A DNA stretch of 64,000 bases from a virus. Positions 40,744 through 47,854 of the stretch are shown here, in pieces. The stretch's first letter is position 1. Each line of letters opens with the position of its first letter. The stretch lies in IMG/VR virus record IMGVR_UViG_3300047557_002741, positions 1 to 64,000 of that record. One strand, 5' to 3'. Below the pieces are notes generated by a model, which was not told the origin of the DNA, did not search any database, and worked only from the letters and a program-made list of their open reading frames with translations. Position numbers and translations under genes: made by a program.

Positions 40744-41070
40744 TTATCTTTCAATATAACTTAACGTATGATTAGTAGCATAAAGTTGATGAATAATCAT
40801 ATCGCATCCAATCTTTGGATTGCAATCACCACAAGTATAAACATCTACTGCTGCTTTACTTTCCTCAGGCCAAGTATGAATACTGATATGACTTTCAGAC
40901 AACAAGCAAATTACAGTGACTCCCTGTGGATCAAACTTCTTTGAGATAGTCTGAATCACAGTAGCGCCACTTGCAACTGCAGCGTTTTCTAATAAGTCTA
41001 TAAGACAACGCTCGTCGTCCAAAAGAACAAACGAGCATCCATACAAGTTAAGTAGATAATGCTTCCCCAT
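40744..41070 (-). CDS. speD: S-adenosylmethionine decarboxylase SpeD
   Basis: The 108-residue proenzyme has the self-cleavage motif LLSESHISIHTWPEE (Ser forms the pyruvoyl cofactor) and the YTCGDCNP catalytic-cysteine block. It makes decarboxylated SAM for spermidine synthesis, a known cyanophage auxiliary function that may help DNA packaging and photosystem stability. It ends just before the early promoter at 40690-40718. Short prokaryotic form (class 1B), length normal. Confidence 0.93.
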   Translation of the reverse strand: MGKHYLLNLYGCSFVLLDDERCLIDLLENAAVASGATVIQTISKKFDPQGVTVICLLSESHISIHTWPEESKAAVDVYTCGDCNPKIGCDMIIHQLYATNHTLSYIER

Positions 41071-41071
41071 T

Positions 41072-41263
41072 TTACAGTGGATTATCCTCCGCTTCCTTAA
41101 TCAATGAACTCACAATCTCTTCAGTACCGTCCATTGATTTAATGGCAAATAGAGATGATTTTTGATATTTTTTAATCTTTTTATATTGTTTTAAAAGTCT
41201 GTTTAAATCTTGTTTAGGAAGTTCAAATTGAACTTCAAGATCATTATTAAATCCCTTATTCAT
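41072..41263 (-). CDS. Small conserved protein
   Basis: Read from MNKGFNNDLEVQFELPKQDL this gives 63 residues, ending LIKEAEDNPL. The start forms an ATGA overlap with the stop of the previous gene, which I prefer over an in-frame start 36 nt upstream. Helical middle (NRLLKQYKKIKKYQKSSLFA). No domain recognised. Runs directly into speD (gap of 1 nt). Confidence 0.6.
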   Translation of the reverse strand: MNKGFNNDLEVQFELPKQDLNRLLKQYKKIKKYQKSSLFAIKSMDGTEEIVSSLIKEAEDNPL

Positions 41264-41598
41264 TTTCTTTTCTTTTTTTCTGGTTTTTGATATCCCCAAA
41301 GTTTAGGATTTACTCTTCCGTATCCAAAATCAATTTTTTGAACTGCGCCAGGACCATACTTATCATAATACATATCAAAAAGATTTACTTTTTTAGAACA
41401 TCTAGTAAGATCCAAGCATGTTTCTTCATTATCTAGATACCAAATTAAATAAGCATCATTAGGAAAAGAAGTGTCTTTTGCTTTTTCAATAGTTGTTTTT
41501 TCCAGTAAAACTTCACATCCATATTCGTGTGGCAGAACTTGATTTTGTTTTTTAAAAGATTCTGCCATTTCTTTTTTCTCCTTCAGAGCAATTGTCAT
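41260..41598 (-). CDS. Conserved hypothetical protein
   Basis: Read from MTIALKEKKEMAESFKKQNQ this gives 112 residues; the start overlaps the preceding stop as ATGA. The middle (NDAYLIWYLDNEETCLDLTRCSKKVNLFDMYYDKYG, then VQKIDFGYGRVNPKLWGYQ) looks like a compact alpha/beta fold with conserved Trp and Tyr. Ends in a lysine run. Common in this neighbourhood of cyanophages, function unknown. Confidence 0.62.
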   Translation of the reverse strand: MTIALKEKKEMAESFKKQNQVLPHEYGCEVLLEKTTIEKAKDTSFPNDAYLIWYLDNEETCLDLTRCSKKVNLFDMYYDKYGPGAVQKIDFGYGRVNPKLWGYQKPEKKKRK

Positions 41599-42164
41599 GA
41601 ACGACCTCCCCATTGAATATCAGGGTAAGCTTCGCTCACAATTTCTTTAGTGATTTTATACTTAGTTTGCAACTTTTTATCTTTTACAAGACAAAGAATT
41701 TCTGCTTCAAGTGGATGAAGACCTTGTAAAATATTAATGAACATTGTTTCTCTTCGAAGAGAACTTAAACTATCATTTCCACCTTTGACAAAATTATAAA
41801 ACATATTATATTCTTTACGAATAGAAGACCTTCCTTGATCCATAGATCCAAGAGAATTTGAATTCAATTCTTCCATTTTCGATACAGCATCTTCAATTTT
41901 ATTACTCAATGTTCCACTATAAGAAGTCTGTTCACCAGTACTTGCATATGGAACATCGCCTTCTGGTAAAAGTGAGATAACTGTTTCGTCAAAATTCCAA
42001 ATTAAAATTGTTTTAAGTGAAAGATCTTCGTATTTTTGAAGAACCTCTATTTTTTTATTATTTGTTCTTTGTTTTGATACTAAGTTCAAAACTTCAAAAA
42101 TAAAAGGATTTTGCGGAAGACTTTCAATTTTTGATTCAGTCTTCTTCTTCGTCGTTATAGTCAT
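41595..42164 (-). CDS. Conserved phage protein (DUF6433-like)
   Basis: The 189-residue protein is largely helical: NPFIFEVLNLVSKQRTNNKKIEVLQKYEDLSLKTILIWNFD, and a C-terminal FINILQGLHPLEAEILCLVKDKKLQTKYKITKEIVSEAYPDIQWGG. That last block is the hallmark of a family conserved in T4-like phages (DUF6433 type), linked with replication genes but without established function. It opens a chain of four ATGA-type coupled genes ending in speD. An early-type promoter lies just upstream, overlapping the GIY-YIG gene. Confidence 0.68.
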   Translation of the reverse strand: MTITTKKKTESKIESLPQNPFIFEVLNLVSKQRTNNKKIEVLQKYEDLSLKTILIWNFDETVISLLPEGDVPYASTGEQTSYSGTLSNKIEDAVSKMEELNSNSLGSMDQGRSSIRKEYNMFYNFVKGGNDSLSSLRRETMFINILQGLHPLEAEILCLVKDKKLQTKYKITKEIVSEAYPDIQWGGRS

Positions 42165-42186
42165 AGGTAAAAATTTTACTCAAGTT

Positions 42187-42215
42187 ATTTTAGCAAATTC
42201 AAAGAGATTGTTCAA
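42187..42215 (-). promoter_or_regulatory. Early sigma70-type promoter
   Basis: TTGAAC (42210-42215), 17-bp spacer, TAAAAT (42187-42192) on the minus strand, 23 nt before the ATG at 42164 and inside the 3' end of the GIY-YIG gene. Confidence 0.6.
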
Positions 42216-42735
42216 GTCGTTTTAACCTTCTTCTCTCTTTCTGTTTTTTATTTATCTCGTCTCTATTTTGTTCTCTATATTTTTTTGCGTATTTTAATTT
42301 TTCTTCTCTGTTGTTCCAATAATTTTTTTTAGTAATTTCTCTATTTTTTTCTCTATTCTTTTTATTTCTTTCATTTGCAAGTTCTCTTTCTCTTTGCTTA
42401 TTTTTTCTTCTATACTCCTTTGCTTTATTTTTATATGACTCTTCACGTTCTTCTTTTGAATATTTTACTTTTCCTCCTCCCTCACCACCAGAAGTTAAAT
42501 TAATGAGCAATCCACCATCAATTTTTAATCCATAAAGGTGTATCATATATTTTTCGTGAATATACGCTCCATTTTCAGAATTAAATTTCTTTAAAATAAT
42601 AATTTGATTTTTATTTTTTGGTTTAAAATCTTGTCCGTTTTTTCTTTTGTGAGCAACATATGCTCTATTTTCTTGTCCTTTACCAATATAATAAGGAGTT
42701 TTATCTTCACGCAAATAAGCGTAAGTGTAGTACAT
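42199..42735 (-). CDS. GIY-YIG homing endonuclease
   Basis: Read from MYYTYAYLREDKTPYYIGKG this gives 178 residues. The GIY-YIG core is complete: YTYAYLRE with YYIGKGQENRAY (first strands and catalytic Arg), NGAYIHEKYMIHLYG (catalytic Glu) and GLLINLTSGGEGG. The C-terminal half is a repetitive basic helix (YKNKAKEYRRKNKQRE, then KYREQNRDEINKKQKERRR) that probably binds DNA. A TATAAATA late promoter 27 nt upstream and a terminator before that make a self-contained insertion cassette. A longer ORF start upstream would read through the promoter and is rejected. Confidence 0.9.
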   Translation of the reverse strand: MYYTYAYLREDKTPYYIGKGQENRAYVAHKRKNGQDFKPKNKNQIIILKKFNSENGAYIHEKYMIHLYGLKIDGGLLINLTSGGEGGGKVKYSKEEREESYKNKAKEYRRKNKQRERELANERNKKNREKNREITKKNYWNNREEKLKYAKKYREQNRDEINKKQKERRRLKRLEQSL

Positions 42736-42761
42736 TTCTGATCTGTTGTGATTCGCAATAA

Positions 42762-42769
42762 TATTTATA
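42762..42769 (-). promoter_or_regulatory. T4-type late promoter TATAAATA
   Basis: Minus strand TTGTATAAATATTATTG; box at 42762-42769, 27 nt before the GIY-YIG ATG, immediately after a terminator T-run. Confidence 0.75.
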
Positions 42770-42770
42770 C

Positions 42771-42794
42771 AAGAAAAGGTGCAGAGCACCCTTT
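42771..42794 (-). terminator. Terminator abutting the endonuclease late promoter
   Basis: Minus strand AAAGGGTGC-TCT-GCACCTTTT, a 9-bp stem with one G-U pair, followed by CTTG. Confidence 0.65.
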
Positions 42795-42830
42795 CTACCT
42801 GATAGATGCGAACCACACAGGCATTTTTAT

Positions 42831-43058
42831 TTAGTCGTCGTCATCTTCTTCGTCATCATAATCATAATCATTTTCAAACCTGACCGAGACTATTTCGTCA
42901 GGTATAACCTGTCCATTTTCATCAAAGAACTCTGGATGCAAATATGGAGGTTTTGACTCTAACAAATGCCTATAAGTTAACCAACCTATTATACCTCCTG
43001 TCATAAAAAAGAGCAACGTGAACATTACAGTGAATGTAATTACATATGCTGTTTCCAT
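42831..43058 (-). CDS. Single-span membrane protein
   Basis: The 75-residue protein has one hydrophobic helix near residues 5-30 (VITFTVMFTLLFFMTGGIIG) and an acidic tail (NDYDYDDEEDDDD). The hydrophobic segment with a positive C-flank suggests an inner-membrane protein with a cytoplasmic acidic end. Typical of cyanophages; function unknown. It precedes the terminator at 42771-42794 and is likely read with the genes upstream. Confidence 0.65.
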   Translation of the reverse strand: METAYVITFTVMFTLLFFMTGGIIGWLTYRHLLESKPPYLHPEFFDENGQVIPDEIVSVRFENDYDYDDEEDDDD

Positions 43059-43076
43059 TTATCTTCTCCAGAGAGT

Positions 43077-43283
43077 TTATTTTTTTCTAATGTCAAAATG
43101 AAATTCTATGAAAAAATGAAACTCTCTACGGAAGAGAGAAATCATTTTACCAAACTTCACTTGAAAAGTTTTTGGTGCTTCTGATTTTCTCCTCCTATTC
43201 CTAAGTAATAATTCAACACCTCGATTAATTTGAGGTTCTGATTTATTTAGTTTTCTTCTTTCTTCTTCCCGGTCGTTTATCAT
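43077..43283 (-). CDS. Small conserved basic protein
   Basis: Read from MINDREEERRKLNKSEPQIN this gives 68 residues, ending EFHFFIEFHFDIRKK. The middle has a basic RNRRRKSEAPKTFQVKFGKMISLFRRE run. The 3' end of the upstream gene overlaps it by 41 nt in another frame. It is a recognisable cyanophage small protein, but no function is known. The FQVKFGKMISLF...FHFFIEFHFD pattern reads as a beta-hairpin pair. Confidence 0.55.
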   Translation of the reverse strand: MINDREEERRKLNKSEPQINRGVELLLRNRRRKSEAPKTFQVKFGKMISLFRREFHFFIEFHFDIRKK

Positions 43284-43602
43284 GACTGTACTTCCAAGCA
43301 TCCTCTAAAATGCCATACAAATAATTTTTTATTTTTCTTGCTTGTGGTTTAGAGATGTGTCCATATCCTTCACGAAGTTGTTTGTGCATTTCATCAGAAC
43401 CTCCTTCAAGATAATCGTCTAAATCTAAAATAAGATTATTCAATTCTTGTGCAGTTGAACTTTCAATGAATTCTTCAACTTCATATTTTTTTGTTCCACG
43501 AATTTTCAGATAATCATAAAATTTTAAGACAAACTGACCTTGAAAAGCATAATCAATTGCCCTTTCAACATCATAGTAGACTTCGTGAAATGTGCTATTC
43601 AT
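43243..43602 (-). CDS. Conserved hypothetical protein
   Basis: The 119-residue helical protein (ERAIDYAFQGQFVLKFYDYLKIRG, EEFIESSTAQELNNLILDLDDYLEGG, then QLREGYGHISKPQARKIKNYLYGILEDAWKYSHDKRPGRRKKKTK) is found next to glutaredoxin in several cyanophages. The basic C-terminus could bind nucleic acid. Its start codon overlaps the glutaredoxin stop by 1 nt (TAATG). Confidence 0.62.
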   Translation of the reverse strand: MNSTFHEVYYDVERAIDYAFQGQFVLKFYDYLKIRGTKKYEVEEFIESSTAQELNNLILDLDDYLEGGSDEMHKQLREGYGHISKPQARKIKNYLYGILEDAWKYSHDKRPGRRKKKTK

Positions 43603-43838
43603 TAAACTAGATTTTGCTCCTTAAGATATTGAACTGTATCCGTACATCCACCAATATGTTGATCATTTACAATTACTTGAGGAAAAGTAGATCCTTCTCC
43701 AAATTCTGCGTAAAATTCCTCTCGTGTAAAATCATTATTCAATTTATAAACTACATGCTGTAGTTGTGCTAACTCTAGCACTTGCTGTACTTTTGTGCAA
43801 TATGGGCAACCGTCTTTTGAATAAACCGTAAACTTCAT
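43602..43838 (-). CDS. nrdC: Glutaredoxin
   Basis: The 78-residue protein has the dithiol active site SKDGCPYCTKVQQVLELAQ (CPYC), the cis-proline block GSTFPQVIVNDQHIGGCTDT and the final helix of glutaredoxins. Cyanophages use such proteins to reduce ribonucleotide reductase. The gene is preceded by a CTAAATA late box. Length and motif are normal for the family. Confidence 0.9.
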   Translation of the reverse strand: MKFTVYSKDGCPYCTKVQQVLELAQLQHVVYKLNNDFTREEFYAEFGEGSTFPQVIVNDQHIGGCTDTVQYLKEQNLV

Positions 43839-43859
43839 AATTCTTTATAAAACTGAAAG

Positions 43860-44162
43860 TTATTTAGTGTTAACTGGAATTCCCTGCCCTTCTGGCAATT
43901 TAATTTGTGGCAATAAATTATCATAATAATCAAATTTTTCTGCAGACATATCATGCAGAACAACAATTTCATTAGTAGGTAATGATTTTGGCATTTCAAT
44001 ATCAACAACAGGACCCATCAGAAATTTATTGCGAGTATAAGTTCTATTCTGTGGATCAAAAGAAACCATTACAAGAGCATCAGACTCTTCGCCACAATCA
44101 ACAATTTTTTTTCCAGTTCTTTTATCCAGAACTGAAAAATATTCTTCATTATACTTTTTCAT
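43860..44162 (-). CDS. Conserved hypothetical protein
   Basis: Read from MKKYNEEYFSVLDKRTGKKI this gives 100 residues. The sequence (CGEESDALVMVSFDPQNRTYTRNKFLMGPVVDIEMP, then LPTNEIVVLHDMSAEKFDYYD) looks like a small beta-rich cytoplasmic protein. No domain recognised. Its first 14 nt overlap the end of a 40-residue ORF upstream. Late boxes flank the neighbourhood. Confidence 0.58.
   Translation of the reverse strand: MKKYNEEYFSVLDKRTGKKIVDCGEESDALVMVSFDPQNRTYTRNKFLMGPVVDIEMPKSLPTNEIVVLHDMSAEKFDYYDNLLPQIKLPEGQGIPVNTK
43861..43867 (-). promoter_or_regulatory. Late promoter box CTAAATA
   Basis: CTAAATAACTT on the minus strand, 23 nt before the glutaredoxin ATG at 43838. Confidence 0.5.
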
Positions 44163-44271
44163 TATTAGAAGTCTTTTGATCATTATATGATGCTTGTGGT
44201 TTCCTGTAAAGACCAGGCCAAGTGTCTCTGATAATCTCTGCCAATTTATAAGGTGTTGTTGTTGATATCAT
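44149..44271 (-). CDS. 40-residue ORF
   Basis: ATG at 44271 (ATGA overlap with the oxygenase stop) to TAA at 44149: MISTTTPYKLAEIIRDTWPG, then LYRKPQASYNDQKTSNN. The coupling to the oxygenase suggests it is real, but no function can be assigned. Confidence 0.45.
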   Translation of the reverse strand: MISTTTPYKLAEIIRDTWPGLYRKPQASYNDQKTSNNEKV

Positions 44272-44867
44272 TTTATAAAATTAAACCAACCTGTCGCTAT
44301 ATATTTTTCATAGTTTTTTGAAATTTGTCCTCTATGAGTATGAGTCCAAATTGCAGGCCAAATTAAAGTTAATCCTTTAATTGCAGGAGTTATAAGATTT
44401 TGATACAAAAATTCTGTTCCGCCACCAGGAACATCATTCAAATATGTCATAAAAACTAGATGCCTATAAACGTGTAGGTTTCCTTCGTTTTCAAAATGAA
44501 AAATTTTATATCCACCACCAGGTTCATAATATTGCAACATCATGTCTTCAGTCATAGTCCAAGAAGTACTATGAGCAGCATGAGCATACTCATATTTTTG
44601 ACAATATGCTTCTATGCATTTTTGAAGTTCTGTGCAATATGACAAAATTCTGTCATCATTATAATTTGGAGGAATAGTCTTATCATAGGAATCTTTACGT
44701 GATGTATCTACATTTCCTATTGATCCTATACATCCACGGTTTATTTTAATAGTCTTATCATTATTAAAAAAATCTATTAAACCATCACATATTTTTTCAT
44801 CCATAATCCAACCACCAATAAATGATGGTTGATTGTGTTTTGATTTAATTTCATATTCTTTCATCAT
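44268..44867 (-). CDS. 2OG-Fe(II) oxygenase (prolyl-hydroxylase-like)
   Basis: The 199-residue protein has the 2OG-Fe(II) pattern: MLQYYEPGGGYKIFHFENEG (His, with Glu in the position of the usual Asp), a GGGTEFLYQNLITPAIKGLTLIWPAIWTHTH block (distal His) and KYIATGWFNF. It is close to the prolyl 4-hydroxylase-like enzymes common in cyanophages. The Asp-to-Glu change is unusual but seen in some relatives. Targets unknown. Confidence 0.78.
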   Translation of the reverse strand: MMKEYEIKSKHNQPSFIGGWIMDEKICDGLIDFFNNDKTIKINRGCIGSIGNVDTSRKDSYDKTIPPNYNDDRILSYCTELQKCIEAYCQKYEYAHAAHSTSWTMTEDMMLQYYEPGGGYKIFHFENEGNLHVYRHLVFMTYLNDVPGGGTEFLYQNLITPAIKGLTLIWPAIWTHTHRGQISKNYEKYIATGWFNFIK

Positions 44868-44881
44868 GTTATAATTTATAC

Positions 44882-45043
44882 TTAATGTCTTGATGGAGTA
44901 TAGTCGATGTCTTCCAGAATTGTTTCCAACATCTCTCCATATTCTTTAAATCTTTTATCTCCAGCAATAAAACATCTCTGACGCATCCATACCGCATCTG
45001 CAAGAAGTTTTACTTGATCTTCTGTGAGTTTTAAGGTTTTCAT
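44882..45043 (-). CDS. 53-residue hypothetical protein
   Basis: ATG at 45043 to TAA at 44882: MKTLKLTEDQVKLLADAVWM, then RQRCFIAGDKRFKEYGEMLE. Mostly helical with one Trp and one Cys. The KLTEDQVKLLADA start is typical of small phage regulators. No function known. It lies between the class II aldolase and the oxygenase. Confidence 0.58.
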   Translation of the reverse strand: MKTLKLTEDQVKLLADAVWMRQRCFIAGDKRFKEYGEMLETILEDIDYTPSRH

Positions 45044-45069
45044 TTTAGTTTTGTAAATTTCTTATGTAG

Positions 45070-45735
45070 TTATTTGACGAAATACATATGACGACGATAC
45101 TGTTCACCAGGGCAGTTTTCTAAATGTTCAACTTCTTCATCTGGAAGAAAATTAACACCACCAAGAAGTTTTGCTCCAATAAAAATATCAGCAGACTTTT
45201 CACACATCAGAGTAGCAGCAGCACAATCCTTTTGATAAGGTGATGCTGTAATAATACCATGATTCTCTAGAAGAATCAACTTAGGAAAGTATCCGTGTTG
45301 GTCTACAAACTCACCAACATACTTCTCCACATTTTGAAGTAAACGAGCACCAGGAGGAGCATAAGGGACAAGGCAGGACACTACACCGTTTCTTACAATC
45401 TGGTCTGGAAACCATCTCTGACAAGCAAAATCATTGACCGCAGGAGAGCAGAGTATCTGTGTAGTCTTTGGTGGATGAGTATGTGCGATATAATTGATTT
45501 CTGGGAAGTGCTTCATAATCCAAGCATGAAAAAGCACTTCAATACTTGGTTTCTTTTGATTTGGATTTAGTTGTTGAGCATCAGTATCCACCAGAACTAA
45601 ATCATCTTCCGATAGTGTATGAAGACTTGTGCCACTTGCTTTGATTAGAAAAGTATCTTCTGTTTGTCTCTCTGATACATTACCTTCACCACAGATAGTA
45701 TAGTCAGCAATCGTGTGTGCTAAGTCTAGAAGCAT
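45070..45735 (-). CDS. Class II aldolase/adducin-family protein
   Basis: The 221-residue protein has the family blocks GEGNVSERQ, LIKASGTSLHTL, HAWIMKHFPEINYIAHTHPPKTT (zinc-binding HTHP) and LLENHGIITAS (another zinc His). The family includes fuculose- and rhamnulose-phosphate aldolases and methylthioribulose-phosphate dehydratase. The substrate in a cyanophage is unknown; a sugar-phosphate salvage or methionine-salvage role would fit speD in the same phage (inference). Late-type CTAAATA box 20 nt upstream. Confidence 0.85.
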   Translation of the reverse strand: MLLDLAHTIADYTICGEGNVSERQTEDTFLIKASGTSLHTLSEDDLVLVDTDAQQLNPNQKKPSIEVLFHAWIMKHFPEINYIAHTHPPKTTQILCSPAVNDFACQRWFPDQIVRNGVVSCLVPYAPPGARLLQNVEKYVGEFVDQHGYFPKLILLENHGIITASPYQKDCAAATLMCEKSADIFIGAKLLGGVNFLPDEEVEHLENCPGEQYRRHMYFVK

Positions 45736-45755
45736 CGTTAAGTATTGTAAAATTG

Positions 45756-45762
45756 TATTTAG
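45756..45762 (-). promoter_or_regulatory. Late promoter box CTAAATA
   Basis: Minus strand TTTCTAAATACAATTT, box 21 nt before the ATG at 45735. Confidence 0.55.
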
Positions 45763-45811
45763 AAATTGTATCAGATATTGAAAAAAGTTTTGTTATGGTT
45801 TCTACAAATAG

Positions 45812-45892
45812 TTAATAATGATAATGGTCTGTGAGTGATAGAAAGAACAAAAAGAAACCGAATGCTATGAAGAATATTAGGATTTGGAGCAT
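45812..45892 (-). CDS. 26-residue membrane peptide candidate
   Basis: ATG at 45892 to TAA at 45812: MLQILIFFIAFGFFLFFLSL and a short TDHYHY tail. One hydrophobic span. No Shine-Dalgarno; it starts 2 nt after the endonuclease stop, so it would be coupled. Low confidence. Confidence 0.3.
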   Translation of the reverse strand: MLQILIFFIAFGFFLFFLSLTDHYHY

Positions 45893-45893
45893 T

Positions 45894-46268
45894 TTATTGG
45901 TGCTTTTGTAGATATTTAATCATTTCTTCTAGTACTGAAACATTATCTCCTACAAGTCCAAGAGCAGTGTTGCAGTTATTGCAAAGAATACCACGAACTT
46001 TATTTGAAGAATGGCAGTGGTCTATACACTTTTTATCCAAAACCTTATCACATATCTGACAGTTCTCATTTTTCATAAGTTCTGCGTACTGTTGTTCAGT
46101 TAGTTTGAACTTTCTACGCATAAATTCGTGCGGTTTATAATACTGTCTTCTATTTTTTGTCGCACACTTTTTACATCTTGGTTGCAATCCAACATTACCA
46201 GAACTAAAAGTTCTTTTGTGAAATGAACTATCTGGTAAAGAAATTTTACAATCATTGCAAGTTTTCAT
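45894..46268 (-). CDS. EndoVII-like (His-Me finger) endonuclease, free-standing
   Basis: The 124-residue protein has the recombination endonuclease VII pattern: zinc pairs CNDCKISL and RCKKCATKN near the start, CQICDK in the middle and the catalytic IDHCHSSNKVRGILCNNCN. T4 endonuclease VII has this fold, but small free-standing copies act as homing-type endonucleases. It lies directly downstream of the intron-containing psbA. Cyanophage S-PM2 is known to have a psbA group I intron and a nearby homing endonuclease, so a role in moving the psbA introns is plausible here. It has its own late promoter. Confidence 0.85.
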   Translation of the reverse strand: MKTCNDCKISLPDSSFHKRTFSSGNVGLQPRCKKCATKNRRQYYKPHEFMRRKFKLTEQQYAELMKNENCQICDKVLDKKCIDHCHSSNKVRGILCNNCNTALGLVGDNVSVLEEMIKYLQKHQ

Positions 46269-46293
46269 ATTTGTAATGCGTATTTTCTATACC

Positions 46294-46301
46294 TATTTAT
46301 A
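46294..46301 (-). promoter_or_regulatory. T4-type late promoter TATAAATA
   Basis: Minus strand TTGTATAAATAGGTATAG; box 26 nt before the ATG at 46268, directly after the psbA terminator. Confidence 0.75.
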
Positions 46302-46302
46302 C

Positions 46303-46328
46303 AAAAAAGGAACTCCGAAGAGTTCCTT
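46303..46328 (-). terminator. psbA terminator with UUCG loop
   Basis: Minus strand AAGGAACTC-TTCG-GAGTTCCTT then TTTTG: a 9-bp stem with a stable UUCG tetraloop. It follows the psbA stop by 10 nt. Confidence 0.88.
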
Positions 46329-46337
46329 AACATTATA

Positions 46338-47854
46338 TCACCCGATAGTTGGAGCAGTCAAGGCAACAGGCGTTGCTTCAACTGATGCAAGGTCTAGGGG
46401 GAAGTTGTGAGCATTCCTTTTGTTTTAACCTCTGTCGCCAGAGGGAGCGGACTATATCATCACTCATAAGAGTGTCGGACGCTAGTGGCGTATTACGGAT
46501 GAAGCGTCATCCACCGCCTAGTCTCTGAACCTTCCTTACACGCTTGCAAGGCTTGGCTGCTGATTGTCTACAAGAGAGTTCCAGCAATTCATCCGATTTA
46601 ACGAGCGCCATGCGTTCACAAAACGCTCGTGCATTACTTCAAAACCAAGATTTGCTCGGTTAAGAATGTCAGCCCAGGTATTAATCACACGACCATCAGA
46701 TGATAGAAGTGATTGATTAAAGTTAAAACCGTTACTCTGTTTCCTTAAATTTACCATCTTTAAGGAGAGGACTATATCTTCATCCCAGTAGGATGTTGGG
46801 CGCTAGTATCGTATTACATTCCACGCTTGGAAAACCGACTAGTCTCTGAACCTTTCCAAGAAGCGTCTTGGACTTGGCTGCTGATTACCCATTTATGGAG
46901 GGCTTCCAGCAATTCACCCAAAGTTTACCGTCAAATTGCTAAGACGGGACCCCGACGATTGAGGTTAAAAGCCATCGTGGAAACACCAAGAGCAGCAAAC
47001 CAGATTCCAACTACAGGCCAAGCAGCAAGGAAGAAGTGTAGCGAACGAGAGTTGTTGAACGTGGCGTATTGGAAGATCAGGCGACCGAAGTAACCGTGGG
47101 CAGCCAAGATGTTGTAGGTCTCTTCTTCTTGACCGAACTTGTATCCATAGTTCTGTGACTCGTTCTCAGTAGTTTCACGAACCAGTGAAGAAGTCACCAG
47201 TGAACCGTGCATAGCACTGAAAAGTGAACCACCGAACACACCAGCAACTCCAAGCATGTGGAAGGGGTGCATCAGGATATTGTGTTCTGCTTGGAAGACA
47301 AGCATGTAGTTGAACGTACCAGAGATACCCAGAGGCATCGCATCAGAGAAAGAACCTTGACCGAAAGGATAGACCAGGAACACTGCACTCGCAGCAGCAA
47401 CAGGTGCGCTATAAGCAACGCAGATCCAAGGACGCATACCAAGACGATAAGAAAGTTCCCACTCACGACCCATATAGGCGTAAATACCAATCAGAAAGTG
47501 GAACACAACAAGTTGGAATGGACCACCGTTATAGAGCCACTCATCAAGAGAAGCAGCTTCCCAGATAGGATAAAAGTGCAGTCCAATTGCGTTGGACGAA
47601 GGAATTACAGCACCAGAGATGATGTTGTTTCCGTACATGAGTGAACCAGATACAGGTTCACGGATACCATCAATGTCCACAGGAGGAGCACCGATGAATG
47701 CGATGATGAAACAAGTCGTAGCAGCAAGTAAGCAAGGAATCATGAGAACTCCGAACCAACCGACATAAAGACGGTTATCGGTTGAAGTTACCCACTGGCA
47801 GAATTGTTCCCAGAGGTTTTCGCCAGAACGGCGTGAAGCGATTGAAGCAGTCAT
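46338..47854 (-). CDS. psbA: Photosystem II D1 protein, psbA (three exons)
   Basis: The spliced gene is 1083 nt: exon 1 47854-46962, exon 2 46734-46623, exon 3 46415-46338, giving a normal 360-residue D1. Exon 1 ends in LGVSTMAFN and the split Leu codon CT|T; exon 2 encodes [31 protein letters not shown]; exon 3 encodes [10 protein letters not shown] to the conserved C-terminus ending TAPTIG. Unspliced reading would end early with 'RRGPVLAI'. D1 replaces host protein lost during infection to keep photosynthesis running. The two interrupting sequences are group I introns. No strong Shine-Dalgarno precedes the ATG. Confidence 0.95.
46416..46622 (-). ncRNA. Group I intron 2 in psbA
   Basis: 207 nt between ...GAGCGT (exon 2) and AATGCTC (exon 3). 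The upstream exon ends in U and the intron ends in G, as in group I introns. Conserved core elements: P-like GAATTGCTGGAA, Q AATCAGCAGCCAAG, R GTTCAGAGACTAG, S GATATAGTCC. No ORF of its own. Confidence 0.88.
46735..46961 (-). ncRNA. Group I intron 1 in psbA
   Basis: 227 nt between the exon 1 end ...AACCT and exon 2 TAACGG; U before and G at the end of the intron. Core elements GAATTGCTGGAA, AATCAGCAGCCAAG, GTTCAGAGACTAG and AAGATATAGTCC match intron 2, so the introns are paralogues. Splicing at these positions restores the conserved NLNGFNFNQ reading. Confidence 0.9.

Noticed and set aside
46536-46757. A 73-residue ORF starting [15 protein letters not shown]
   Set aside because: It is psbA exon 2 flanked by intron sequence read through, not a separate gene.
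46827-47093. Plus-strand ORF across intron 1 and psbA exon 1
   Set aside because: It is antisense to D1 and intron core; no start signal or protein pattern.
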